From Gonium pectorale (lineage: Eukaryota; Chlorophyta; Chlorophyceae; Chlamydomonadales; Volvocaceae), in NCBI GenBank assembly GCA_001584585.1, contig LSYV01000080.1:16337-80336 (forward strand): a stretch of 64,000 nucleotides of DNA. Direction: 5' to 3'. The notes under the pieces are model-generated. The model did not search any database and was not told where the DNA came from. It was given only the letters and a program-made list of their open reading frames with translations. A program made the translations under genes and the position numbers. Shown one piece after another: positions 34,790 to 46,005 of the stretch (within the stretch, counting starts at the first letter, position 1; each line of letters opens with the position of its first letter).

Positions 34790-35610
34790 CGCCACCGCCA
34801 CGGAACCGGCTGGGGTGAGCTGGTCCGTGCAGCGCGGTGGCGTTCTGCTCCCGCAGCTTCATGGCGCAGCAAGCACAGGGTGTAGCCGCGGCCGGGGTCG
34901 CGGGCGGCGCAGGCCCCGGGCTGGTGCTGGTACCGGCTGCTACACTGCTACGTGGTTGAGGCGCAGCGATGGGGGCCGCGATGTGCTCAGGAGGCGGCGG
35001 CGGCGCGCGACGGGTCACAGGCGCAGGCGCCCGTCACCAGACCCGTAGCATGCCATGCCTCCCTGCGGCGTGCCCTTCGTCCTTGCCCCCTGCCCAGGCA
35101 CCGAGCGACGCTGGTGGCGGGCCGGGCAGATGCCGGCTCCGATGCCTCTTTTGCTAGCACGCCGGTGGCATCACGGCGTTTCCGCTGCGTACTCGATGAC
35201 TCGAGGAGCCGGCGGACGTGCTCGGCGCCGCCGCCGCCAGCAGCGGCCCTGGTGGGGATGTCGGGTCGGTTCTTCCGTTGTCGCCCGCGGGGGACCTGCA
35301 TGGCATCCAGTCGGTGGGTCATTTCCGTAAGGCCTTCTTCCTAGGACAGGACAACGGCGCGGGCGACGATGGGGCCGGTGACCCCTGGGTCGGCTGCAAG
35401 CGGCGTGGCGCGGGCCCGGATCCCGGTGGCTGCTGGGACGGGGCGGCGGGCCACGGGGAGGCATGGCTGGGCCGCGGTGCGAGGGGGGCAATCTGGGAGG
35501 GGGGAAGGGTTAGGGGCAGGGGGGAGGGGGCACCTCCGCCGGCGCTGATGGGCGGCAGCTTGGATGTGGACGGGCTTCTGTCCTTGACCCGGGCGCTGGC
35601 GAGCTAGGTA
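34790..35610 (+). pseudogene. VPS8-like C-terminal fragment, short copy
   Basis: Homologous to 53140-54088. Starts abruptly inside the exon that reads REPPRELVRAWEALSSAVAF in the longer copy; here the matching DNA is rearranged. The WYRLLHCYVVEAQR region is recognisable but lies in shifted frames (TGCYTATWLRRSDGG). No continuous frame survives, so this is a broken copy. Confidence 0.4.
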
Positions 35611-36440
35611 GGTAGGGGGGCAGCACGAGTCGGCGGCGAGGCGCACGATAGAGAGGGTTTTTGCTTTTGGCAACGGTCAGCCTGCGTGCGCCTGGGCTGC
35701 AACTGCGCCGCACCGCACCGCCTCACCTTGAGCAGTGGGAATTCGCGGCGGGGGAGCGGCGCCATGGAGTTGCACAGTGTCCTGACTGACGCGTGAAAGG
35801 TAGTAATGTCATGAATGAGAGGCGCGGGTGGATCTGGTTGCGCGCCGCGTTCCGCGGGTCGGCCATGCGTTTACCCAACGTACCCATCGTGCCCGCCAGT
35901 GCAGTGCGCCTGCGGGGACCTGCATCATCGCAGCCGGGAGGTGATGGCGCTGAGACAACGGCCGGTGTGCTGGTCGGCCGTTGCTCATGCCGCTATGCGT
36001 GTGCATGAGGATGTGGGGTTTGCGGAAGGCGAGAGGTGCCATGTTGCTGGCGGCCAGCGCACCCGCCGCCGTGCAGGGCACAGCCCTCGCACATGTCTCA
36101 CATCCGGACGCAGGCTCCGCCCCTCATGAGCCCTCTTTCCCCCCTAACACGGCCCACCACCATAAGAGTCGGGACCGCAGTCAGGTACCCCACCTAACCG
36201 GCGCAACAGCCTCGCGTCTTGCGCATGGCCGTTGTACCTACCCACATGAGTTTAGGGGGTCCAGGAGTGCATTTTGGAGAGTAAAGTGCACAAGTACAGG
36301 GCATCCCCTCCTCTATCCCAGGAAGGTGACAATGCCGCAAGACCCGCTACGTGCGCCACGGGCTCCGCTTCAGCACCACCGCGGGCCCACACCTTCCATG
36401 ACCAGACTCGCGGCGGCGAGAGCACGTGAGCGTGGGCCTG
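35611..36440. other. Unique spacer without a supported gene
   Basis: Lies between the VPS8-like fragment and the block preceding P2. ORFs on both strands overlap and lack shared copies. 36400-36440 already resembles the start of the P3 block at about 54460. Confidence 0.4.
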
Positions 36441-37595
36441 TGTCCTCTCTACCGGTACTCCGCCACACACCGCTGCATCGACGGACAGCGCCCAAACCCG
36501 TACGGCAGTAGGTCCGAGACATGCAGGGGGCGCTGTCGTAGCTGTTGTACGTGCGTGTGATGCGGTGCGGTGCTGTGCACATGCCATTCCTTCTGAATCA
36601 CTCTCATCACGCAATCCCTTCAGTCCATGCCATCCCCAAGACTTATCCCATTGTTCCGTCCCTTAGTAGTCCAGCCTGCGCTCGCAGCGCTTGACCCTAG
36701 GCGCCAGGGTTCACTGTGTCTCTAAGGGACGGCGTGTGCATCGTCGGTTAGAAAACGTGGGGCAGGGTTGGCGCGAAGTTCAGTGAGCCTGCGTGCCTCG
36801 GGGTAGCTTCGGCGTTGGCACGATCTTCCCCCGCTAGCTTGCGGATGCGTTGTAGCGCACCGACGGAGAGATGGCGGATGAAGCTCGTGGTTACACGGCG
36901 TGCACCTGCTGTTGACCCACACGCAGCCGCATCCCGGCACGGACAGCTCACACTGCCGTACGCCAAATGTCCATAACTCTCAAGCGTACTGCAACACGCA
37001 ACGCTCCATGCATGCGAACCCCTTAGCTGTGCCCTGATGTTCCACTGCATGAAGTGCGCCTGCGTCCCTCGCACGTCAGCCCCATCTCCTGAACCGCCGA
37101 ACCTACATAGAAGCGCGAAAAACCCTGCACCTGGACTCTTGGGCAGGGTTCTGTCCGTACTGTGCTTAGAACACCCAGGACAGCGCGATGCTGGCGACCC
37201 TAACCTGTTGGCGCCCCCCCCAATGCCGTTGTCAAGACGTGCGCTCGGAAGGTCGCTGACGCTGAGACCCAATGACAATGACGTTGACGTCCTAGGCAAC
37301 CGGCAGTGCGTCAGTGTACAAATACCCTATGTCCTATCCCGGTCAAAATGCACGGAAGCAGTACAGGGACCAGGCGCACATGCGAAATACCAGACTAAAA
37401 CGCATCAAGGATGTAGACAACAAGGCACAGGACGCGCTTGCACGTTGGCAGGAGCCGGCCAGTCGGCCTTACTAAAGGCGTACGTAGGACACAAATCTTA
37501 CCGGACCCCCGGCGAGGAGCTCGCAGGGGACAGCAGGGGCCCTCAGAGCCGCCTCGCTAGAACGTGCACCGCGCGCGGAGCCGTAGGCTCAGTGT
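36441..37595 (-). repeat. Downstream tract of P2, matches 54460-55397
   Basis: Shared landmarks in order: CTACCGGTACTCCGCCACAC, GGGGTAGCTTCGGCGTTGGC, GATGGCGGATGAAGCTCGTG, GTGGTTACACGGCGTGCACC and AGCCGTAGGCTCAGTGTTCA. Right of the P2 stop this is probably 3' UTR; a minus-strand TGTAA (plus-strand TTACA near 36893) is conserved at the P3 locus near 54712. Confidence 0.6.
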
Positions 37596-38165
37596 TCACA
37601 ACTTAGATGGGGCCGCGTGTACGGCTGGCACGTCCATCGTGGTCATCGAAACCCACGCCACCACCTCCTCGCTGATCCCGTTGCTCTCAAGCCAGGCAGC
37701 GCTTCGCCCTTCGCGGAGGCGGCCGCAATATGAGTTCCACGGCTCCTTGACGCCGCTTGGGAACACCCAGCGCTCCCCGATGCCGTCGGGTAGGGCCTCC
37801 ACGCGCTCCAGCGTCCGGATGATGGTGGAAAGGGCAACTTGAACATTATAGTTTGCGATTATGAACTTCGTCCTCAACACGGTCCGAGCGAACGCCACGC
37901 GACGACACCATTCATAGAATGGGGAAAAAATCTCGATATTCACCGAGTTCAAGGGCCAAGGGTAGTCCTTTGGAACTTCTGTCCACCCCCGGGCCGCTCC
38001 GTATGCTTGTAGTCGTTCCAGGCTCAAAATGGAATGCCGATGCTCCTGCAAGCTGACCGTTGCTGCGTGCATTGTTAATATGTCTTTTGATGCAGCTGTC
38101 CGCAGATAGTCATAACAAGGAGATGTGCTGGATATGAGCGCTGAAGTGCGGTCCGTGAGCAACAT
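37596..38165 (-). CDS. P2: 189-residue unknown protein, family member 2
   Basis: Uninterrupted 189-codon frame, MLLTDRTSALISS to VHAAPSKL. Very close to P3 throughout, with shared blocks SLQEHRHSILSLERLQAYG, DYPWPLNSVNIEIFSPFY, TKFIIANYNVQVALSTIIRT, EALPDGIGERW and EPWNSYCGRL. A diagnostic Trp/Pro/Gly pattern in the C-terminal half is also present in the diverged P1. No signal or membrane segment; function unknown. The start is the first Met, which aligns with the internal Met of the longer P3 frame. A promoter-like block lies 100-290 bp upstream. Gene QC follows 3.7 kb away on the opposite strand. Confidence 0.7.
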   Translation of the reverse strand: MLLTDRTSALISSTSPCYDYLRTAASKDILTMHAATVSLQEHRHSILSLERLQAYGAARGWTEVPKDYPWPLNSVNIEIFSPFYEWCRRVAFARTVLRTKFIIANYNVQVALSTIIRTLERVEALPDGIGERWVFPSGVKEPWNSYCGRLREGRSAAWLESNGISEEVVAWVSMTTMDVPAVHAAPSKL

Positions 38166-38266
38166 TGGTGTTGTGGTTGAAGGCGGGCTGGTGTAGCGCT
38201 ATACGAGGAGGCAAAGCTTCTGTATATGTATGAGCACTAGGCAGCACTATGATTTAGCGGCGCCGC

Positions 38267-38455
38267 GAAATGACGGCAGCTTCCCTGCATCCGCGTCGTC
38301 CAACGGTTCCCGGCAGCTTAGTAACGCGGCGGAACATGCAGATTTCAGTACACTGGTGGCATATACATGGAATTCAGTATTCATCCTAGTTGTGCATGTC
38401 TCACGGGCGACCAATCGAGGCTAGCGCACGCTTGCCGACTCGTGGGCCGACCATG
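38267..38455 (-). promoter_or_regulatory. P2 promoter-like block with CCAAT and TATA-like elements, nearly identical at P3
   Basis: On the minus strand ATTGG (38411-38415) precedes a TATATG (about 38360-38366) by about 45 bp, usual spacing for a CCAAT box and TATA box, with the P2 ATG about 195 bp further on. The block matches 56053-56247 with only a ~10-bp indel, although flanking DNA is much more diverged. Regulatory role inferred from position and conservation. Confidence 0.55.
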
Positions 38456-39257
38456 CCGATGCCGACTCGTACCCGGGCGCGAAGCAGCTAACCCTACTCT
38501 AACATTCCCATTACCTCGTCCAATTTCACGGCGGATAGAGGAGAGCCTGCCTGTCCGATACCGGGGGTTCGGTCGCGGCTGCAGAACAGCCCAAGGTCCG
38601 TCCGTACGTGTTGATGCACCCCGAACCGGCAGGGCCCAGCTGCTCGTCTCCGTCGCCTGCCATGCACTGTACCCGGCGCCCTTGCGGCATCGTCGCACCT
38701 TCAGGTGTTTATGACCGTAGTAGCAGCCTTGCTCGTTTTCGTTTCATGTTGTACGAGCCCATTATGACCAGGTGCTACTTTCCGAACTAGGGCCTCATCG
38801 AAAACATGGCCTATGCGCGCGTACGCTATGTTCAGCAACATGTGGTAGTGCGGCGGCTAGGTTACATGATGAGATGGAGGCTTGACTTCAACAAAGGCAT
38901 AATGCCTCGACAGCACTACAAGGACAGCACTATCACGACAGTTCCACCGCATGGTGAAAGTACGCTACTCCAAGATCGAGACAAGCGGCTCACGGTGCGA
39001 CGAATGACAGCAAGAATGACATGCCGATCTCACCGACCACCAATGGACACGGCGCGCCAAACCCAGGGCTACCCGATGGTGCCCAGTCACTCTTTGGGGG
39101 GCAGGGCCGTACCCTGGGGTGCGTGTTTGTGTCCGCCGAGGGCCGCTACCCTGTTTCCGGCCTAGCCGGTCATATTTCGCTTACGTCGAACCTGTGCAAC
39201 CGGCGAGGTGCTATGAGAAGTTGCATGGGCTCAATCATGGTCGGTCTATGCCTAAGC
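38456..39257. repeat. Inter-gene tract of unit 3, degenerate match to 56480-57200
   Basis: Shared segments include CCCAGGGCTACCC, ATGGTGCCCAGTC, and TGTCCGCCGAG followed by CGCTACCCTGTTTCCG. No gene supported. Short ORFs here are not preserved at 56-57 kb. Confidence 0.5.
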
Positions 39258-39735
39258 AGGTTCGGTGCCCTTGTTGGGGCAGGTGCCGTCTGCCTCTCTG
39301 TTTTCGGCGCGTCGCAGGGGGGGTTCGGGTTCGGGTTGCGGGCTTCTGCTAGGGGAGGGGGGTGGTTTGCTGCCTGTGCTCCACGGGTCCTTTCGGTCTG
39401 TTTCTCTCTTGTCCTGGTGGTCAGCGTCTCCTTTCCTTTCTTTTCGTCTTTCTGCCTTCCTGTTCTGTGGTCTTTAGGTGCAGGGTTCCTTCTCTTCTTG
39501 TGTGTGCCGTCGGTGTTTGGTCTTGGCCGCCGTGGTACACTGTAGTTAGGGCAGGGTTTCGGTGGTTCTCATCACGGGAGGGCCAGGGAGGGCCCTCTCG
39601 TTGTCTGCGCCCTTTCTCGCCTCTCCGCCTGTAACCTTTCCACAGAAAAAAAGTGTCGGGGTATACAGGTAGGTTGCGTGACGCAGTAAGTTCAGGGGAT
39701 AAAATGAGCCACAAGGCATGCATGCCGGGCGATGG
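39258..39735. repeat. Left copy of a 478-bp duplication at the assembly gap (retroposon 3' end plus flank)
   Basis: Identical to 40036-40513 except for one extra T at the start of the right copy. The first 390 bp is a T/G-rich tail with TCTGTGGTCTTTAGGTGCAG and ends CCTGTAACCTTTCCACAG plus seven A, resembling a non-LTR retroposon 3' end. The rest (GTGTCGGGGTA...GCCGGGCGATGG) is ordinary unit flank, also found at 61208-61294. Frames on either strand are chance ORFs. Confidence 0.75.
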
Positions 39736-39755
39736 NNNNNNNNNNNNNNNNNNNN
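39736..39755. other. Assembly gap (20 N)
   Basis: Twenty N. The sequence on the left stops exactly at a point that is continued 778 bp later by the right copy. Confidence 1.
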
Positions 39756-40513
39756 CGCATTGGCGGAGGCGGCTATGGAGCTTCAGAAGGCCTTCGATTT
39801 GTCAGCAGGAGGCGGGGGGCGGGGGTTGGTCGCCCGCGGGCCGTTGCGCTCAGTCGCAGGGGGCCCGGCTGAGTTTGGTGGTTGGGCATGGGTTTCGGGG
39901 GTGGTGGCGGGGTGTCGCCTGCAGGCCTCGCGCTCTGTTGCAGGGTGCCCGCTGGGTTTGGTGGTTGGGTATGGGTTTCGGTGTGGGGTTTTCGGTGGTG
40001 GGTGTTGTGAAGCGTTGCGTCTCTGGTTGCTTTAAGGTTCGGTGCCCTTGTTTGGGGCAGGTGCCGTCTGCCTCTCTGTTTTCGGCGCGTCGCAGGGGGG
40101 GTTCGGGTTCGGGTTGCGGGCTTCTGCTAGGGGAGGGGGGTGGTTTGCTGCCTGTGCTCCACGGGTCCTTTCGGTCTGTTTCTCTCTTGTCCTGGTGGTC
40201 AGCGTCTCCTTTCCTTTCTTTTCGTCTTTCTGCCTTCCTGTTCTGTGGTCTTTAGGTGCAGGGTTCCTTCTCTTCTTGTGTGTGCCGTCGGTGTTTGGTC
40301 TTGGCCGCCGTGGTACACTGTAGTTAGGGCAGGGTTTCGGTGGTTCTCATCACGGGAGGGCCAGGGAGGGCCCTCTCGTTGTCTGCGCCCTTTCTCGCCT
40401 CTCCGCCTGTAACCTTTCCACAGAAAAAAAGTGTCGGGGTATACAGGTAGGTTGCGTGACGCAGTAAGTTCAGGGGATAAAATGAGCCACAAGGCATGCA
40501 TGCCGGGCGATGG
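39756..40513 (+). mobile_element. Probable non-LTR retroposon 3' part
   Basis: Begins inside an open frame entering from the gap (ALAEAAMELQKAFDLSAGGG), followed by G/T-rich sequence with internal repeats (GTTGGGCATGGGTTTCGG, GTTGGGTATGGGTTTCGG) and the same poly-A-ended tail as the left copy. A third, diverged copy of the tail lies at 58021-58310. The 3' poly-A and repeated tail support a retroposon; its class is not provable as no reverse transcriptase is visible. Confidence 0.4.
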
Positions 40514-41874
40514 AGACGAGCAGACGTCCCACCATCTTGGGCCAGCGGTAAGGTAGCGGCAGAGTTCTGTTGAGGGTTACAAGTGCGGGAGAGGGGCGCG
40601 ATCAGCCATGACTTCGCTCATGCCGTAGTGCGTCATGTGAACGTCACGCCGGGTGTTGCATTGCAATTGCCCTCCCTCCCGAATGTCATTGTTAACAGCT
40701 GTTACAGAAGAGGGCGCCACTCTGCGAGTGCGTGCATGTGGTCAACAGGACCCAACCCCCTATCCATTTGCCTTGCTTGCAAGATTCGCCTTGGTGTCGG
40801 CGCAATCTACGACAGCACTCGGTCAGTGTTATAGCTGCCCTGTGGTATTGGCAAGACCTGGACTGCGAGAATGTCCCCAGAGCCAAATCCGATGTTTGCC
40901 GTGGCGACCCCCGCTAGGAACCTGACTAAACTAAACCTTGGGCTATATCAAACCCTTGGGCTTCCTAACATGACGGGCTTCCAAGTGTAGCTGCAAACCG
41001 AATGATCTATGTATGGGCAGCTGACGCCTGCTACGAGGCACCACGGCTCGACAGGTACCGCCGGTGAGCGCCCCGCCATTGCATGCACCGTCAACAATGT
41101 AACGTTGCGGCATGTACCTGATACGCTCCCACATTCCCTTACTCCGCATTGTCCACAACCGAGTCTGCAGGGACTACGTATGTCTGCAGGGGACCCCGCG
41201 AGATCCCTGAGCTGAAGGCGTGAAGGGTACGCGGCAAGTTGCATGCCGCTGGTAGCTTTGAAGCTAGTAGCTAAGCTACTAGCCAATGTACCCCTCCCAG
41301 GCGGGGTGGAGGAGGCAGCAGGGAGCAATCGCCTCTACAAAGCTTCTCCAGCGCAGCGATCAAGAATGCCTAAGCAGATATCTGTAGCTACTTGACTACT
41401 TCTCCAGGAGCAATTCTGAAGGGCGTGCGGCAGTAGCGGCGCGCTGCAGTACCTCGGCAGTTATGCCTAACCTCGATAAACTCCAGAGCCCGGTTGCATC
41501 GCCCTGTTACTGATACATCTTTACTGCATTGCTCTTTCATTCTTACGCTGCTGCTCGGCGCGGAACTGGAACGAGACAAGCTTGGGCAGAGCAGCGTCCT
41601 GAGGGTAGGTGCTCAAAGATTCTGGTGTTGCGTCTGTATGTGTGAACATGCGCATCCGTGCACCTCCCTACCTGTTGCGAGCTGCCGATGCCACATGCCC
41701 TGCAACTTTCTTGGTACAGACCTCGCAGCGAAACATTTGTATGATATGCTGCTGACCCACGTGCTTCAAATTCATCTCCATGCGCCCATCCTCCCATTCT
41801 CCCTTTGCCAACATAAGGCTGAGAACAGCCGAGTCGACCGCCACAGTTCCTGCTCCGGGGCCGACTTTGGAGAG
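40514..41874. repeat. Tract and leader block before QC
   Basis: 40514-41500 aligns with 61290-62380 (GCGCCACTCTGCGAGTGCGT, CTGCGAGAATGTCCCCAGAG and the GCTTCCAAGTGTAGCTGC segment in order). 41530-41874 is the Q leader, but compared with QB and QD it has lost the segment holding the usual ATG, so QC must start later. No other gene supported. Confidence 0.6.
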
Positions 41875-44338
41875 ATGCCGCCTACACCAAGGCAGCAGCC
41901 TCAAGGCGTCAGTGCAGCGGGTGGCGAACCGGGATCTGAGGGGACGTCTTCAGTGCGGCCACGGTACACGAACATACGCCAATACGAGTATGAGATTGAG
42001 GACCTGGCGGGACGCCTGGTGTGCCAACAACAGGAGAACGACGCATTATTCCAGCTCTATAGTGACCTATCCGACCTTTTGGCTAGGCAGCCAGCCACCC
42101 TTGAAGAAGTGAAGCGACAGGCGTATGAGGACGGGCAGCGCGACGGGCGGCGTGCAGCAGGCATTCTCATCACCAACAAGCTGCTCAACGTGCACCAGGA
42201 GCTGCTGCAGCAACTCCCGGGCCCTAGCGCCAGCCCTGCGACGTGCCCGGAAAGCGACAGCAGCGCCTGGGTCAACGCGCCGGCGCACTTCCCCGGCAGC
42301 ACGGGAGGCCTCGGCGGTGGGCCGCAGCACCCGGTGAGATGAGACAGCGTCAACCTGAGAGCGGACACAGAGTCAAGTGCCCAGGCCCATCGTGGCACGC
42401 TGCGTGCGCGCTGAGTGCGTGCCTATCTGCTTGTTTGTGCGCCTGCGCATTGCAAATTGTACACTCGCTAGCTCCTTTGCTTGTTTGCTTACGCCTTCAC
42501 GTCCCCATCCCCCACTTGCCGAACCCCCAGCAGGCGGGCTTCGCAGCGCAAGGGCCGTCCGGATCTGCGCCCGCCCTGGTCGCCCCGCACAACGCCGTAC
42601 ACGCCAGCGCGGGAATCTTCGCCGCCCTGCCGCACGTAATGGTCAACACCGCCACCCTGCCACACCCCTCCGCGCCCGAGGCCCGAGTTCCGCCGCAAAC
42701 GCCGCCAGCGGTCAGCGGGCAGAGCCCCTTCGCGGCTGGGTTTGGCGACAGCAGTCTGCAGCTCCAGGTAAGAGCCTTGCCGCGTTCAGCACACGTGTAC
42801 GGAATCTCTGCCTTTTACGTTTGCCTGTCACGTGTCAGCAGCCATTTACACTTGTGCAGCGCAACGCGGCGCCGCGCGCACGTGAGGGCTGCAATTGAAA
42901 CCCTTATCACATCCCGTCCCAAATCAGAACCCCGTCCCGTTTTTATCTGAAGCTCCGCTCACGTCCGCCGTGCCGCCCAGCTGCCAATTTCCATCCTCCA
43001 TGCCCCACCCCCCGTGCTCACAGGGCAATGCCACGGTGCCAGCTTCGTACACCGCTGGCGCCTTCGCCCAGCCGCCCCACAGCATGACACCAGTTGGCGT
43101 CTCCGCGGCTACAGCCTCCACGGTGCGTGTAAGGATGTGGCACTTTTTTCATCCCTGCGTCGTGGCTCATGTTCGTTAGTGCGCCGTCCATATGCTACCT
43201 GCGGTCCTGCGCGACATGGCACGGTGGCAGGCGTTACCCAGCATTGCCGTGTCGTACGGCTCCGTGCCTGTTTGCCACCTACCGTTGTCAAGGCCCCCAC
43301 CGAGTGTCGTGAGCGCGTTGCTCCGTAACCGCAGGGTGGCCTCGCGCCGCGTGCATCGTACCCCGCTCCTGCTGGCGCCCCTGGCAGCATGGCCCAGCCA
43401 CAGCTGGCCTTCCACGCCGCGGCAACACAGCCGCCACACGGCCCTCACCAGGTGCGAATCGAAGAGTCCGCTGCTGCCGATAGCCGTGCCCTGCCGGTAC
43501 ATACGCTGGATGCTTTCCGGGTTTGGGTAACCTGCGCACGGGAGGGAGGGTGTATGTGCGGGGTGCGGGGTTGGGCGGGCGGCGGCAGGACTTGCGCTCG
43601 GCAGTCGTGACGGTCATGGCGCTGTGTGCAGATGACAACGCACCCTGCATGCAGTACGCGTAGAACCCGTACGCACGCTGTCTTTAGGGAGCCGCTCCCT
43701 CACCTTCCACAGGAGAACGCGGTCGTAAACGGACCCTTCATGCACCCCGCCGCGGCCTTCGACACTCGCCGGACCAGCCCGCAGCACCCTCCGCCAGTCC
43801 TGCCGGCGCCGGTAAGGAGGGCTCACCGTGGCGCCCCGGGCGCTGCATGCCTGGCGTGCCCCTGGTTCTTGTCGTGTCCGGGAGCTACTTGGGGGGTGCA
43901 AACCCGTACGCTGCGTCCGTACGCGATGTCCGTACGCTGTGTCCGTACGCTGCTTGTAGTGCTTGTCGCACTAGCACGATGTGTCCGCAACACGCCGTAC
44001 TTCCCGAATGACGTGCAAGTATCAAACCCGCAATCCTTTGATGCGCGCAGGCTGCCGGCCGCCAGCAGCTGGGGTCTGCCCTTCCGCCTGGCAGCGCTCA
44101 CTTCGCGCCGTCCAACCGCAGGGCACGGCAGTACAACCCGGGCAGCCGCATGCCGACCGACAACGCCTCCTCCATGCCCTTCGCGGCTGGCGCCAACGCC
44201 GGCCGGGGAGGCCGCGGAGGCCGCGGAGGCTTCACGCAGCAGGTGCCCCAGAGGCCCGCCGCCGCCGCTGGTCCCGGTCGAGGCTGGCGGGGCCCACCTG
44301 CGGGCATGCCGCCGCCGCAGCCGGGATATCACGAATAG
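41875..44338 (+). CDS. QC: Gln/Pro/Gly-rich coiled-coil protein with RGG box, family member 3
   Basis: Six exons in phase: 41875-42333, 42531-42767, 43024-43122, 43335-43451, 43713-43811 and 44051-44338; 432 residues. The usual N-terminal head is missing; the first Met available is MPPTPRQQPQG. The coiled coil is YEYEIEDLAGRLVCQQQEN, then EVKRQAYEDGQRDGRRAAG and LLNVHQELLQQL. The C-terminus holds an RGG box (GRGGRGGRGG) and a Pro-rich end (PPAGMPPPQPGYHE), the most complete tail in the family. RGG boxes with Gln/Gly-rich disorder are typical of RNA-binding or condensate proteins, so an RNA-linked role is a reasonable guess but no RNA-binding fold is seen. Exon borders equal those of QA and QB. 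Confidence 0.7.
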
Positions 44339-46005
44339 CTGCTCTCGGCGGCCTAACTGCTGACCTACGCAACTGTCAACCCTACCTTGCCGCGCACGGT
44401 CACCAAAGCGCAGCGCCAATGTGCATACCGTGCTGGTTGCGGCGCTCTGGGGTGCCTGGGTTTACATCTTGCTGATGGCTTGACTATTAACGAACCGCTC
44501 CGTTTATCTGAAAGGACTACTGGAGCTAAAACAGGTCGGGGTACGACGGCCACGTACGGCCACGTATGGCGGTACGATGGCGCACACGCACACACACTAC
44601 GCAGGGCTGCAACGGCAGCACGGATGAGGCTAGTTTGCTAAATAGTGCAGTGTTGTGGGAAGGCAAATGGGACTTTGGTTCCCGCTGGTGACGGTGCTGC
44701 TACTGCGTCCTTCCCTCTGCCCTGTGGCAATACCACCAAGGTCTCCTGTTTCTCCCTTGAAAGGGAACACGATCTACTTTGTTACACGTTTATGGGTTTT
44801 GTGTGAACGCAAGAGCGCTTCTTTGCCATGATTATGTGAGAGTGCTTTCCGTATAGTCTCGTACAGCAGCTTATTGATTGCGGATGGCCATACCTGCGAA
44901 TTGACCCTGCGCTTGGCACATGTGCAGTCGGGGAGGCAGGCGGGCGGCCTGGCATTCTGGCCCGCCATTGGCTTCTTGATTCTTCCAAACCCTTGAGAGC
45001 GAGGCGCGTGGCCCGACAGAGTGTAGCCCTGGGAGCGGCCTGGAGGAAGGAAGGCGCATGCAATGGCATCGCTGACCGCCCATAAAGCGAATGCTATACT
45101 TGGTGCCTCGTTATGCTGCCCATTGTGTATGGTACTGTGTACGGCACTGTGTACCGTTTACAGGCTGCCCCTGTCCTGTACGATGTTCGGACATTGTCAA
45201 TCGCAATCAGCGCGTTTCCGGGTTTTGAACGTTTCGTCAAGCCTTTAGTGGGCCCTTTCGTTTCAGACGGTTTCATTTGGTGGTGCTGCCCCTTGATGTA
45301 CGGACTGTGACGTGCGGAGCTCTCTCCTTTTGACGTATCGTACCAAACGGAACCGCTTGAATATTAAGCCCAGCCGCAATCCGCGACTGGGCTTTGTCAT
45401 ATCATACATAGGGATTGTGGACTTCCGATCTTCGGTGCGCTTGGCGCGTTTGGATGCGTTTTCGTTTCTTGAGTGATGTGGACATACAGTGCCGATGGTG
45501 TAGGTCCCCTTGTCGGCTACGTGTGGGCCCGTGGGTCATGGCACGGCTGAGAGGCCGAACATGCGGAAGCAGGGGGAACGAGGCAGAGGGCACAGCAGCC
45601 TGGCAGGTGACTGCGGGTTGTTTGTGCAATGCAAGCGACTGGTGAGATTGTGCATCAACTGTATTGTGCGGTGTATCAAGGGACGAGGGTAATGGGCCGT
45701 GTGACTGTTCGGTGCGATAGTTTGACGCGGCCGATCAGTCTCTGACGAGAGACGCATGTTGCAGGCAGCTTGTACAATGAGGACGGATGATTCGCTGCGG
45801 AGGCACAGGCCGTCAGATGATGCGGTTGGGCAAAGGAGAGGGCACCCGCTGTCTAGCATGTTGCGCTTGCGGTACCCACGTCCCCGCCCTGATGCCCATT
45901 GATGCTGTTGGGGTGTCGAACGGGTTCGATTCGGTGCGCTGCAGTTGCCCGAGAAAACAATGTACGTGTAACATCCGCTGCTTTCGTGTCGCAAGTGAGG
46001 TCCGT
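44339..46005. repeat. R tract downstream of QC
   Basis: Third copy of the tract at 16348-18065 and 32194-34050, with the GGCACATGTGCAGTCGGGGA segment (44915), GGCTGAGAGGCCGAACATGC (45545) and ACGTGTAACATCCGCTGCT (45964). No frame is preserved across the three copies. Confidence 0.6.

Noticed and set aside
39021..40501. Duplicated frames (about 90-174 codons) on both strands at the gap
   Set aside because: They lie in the T/G-rich retroposon tail, and are duplicated only because the assembly repeats that segment.
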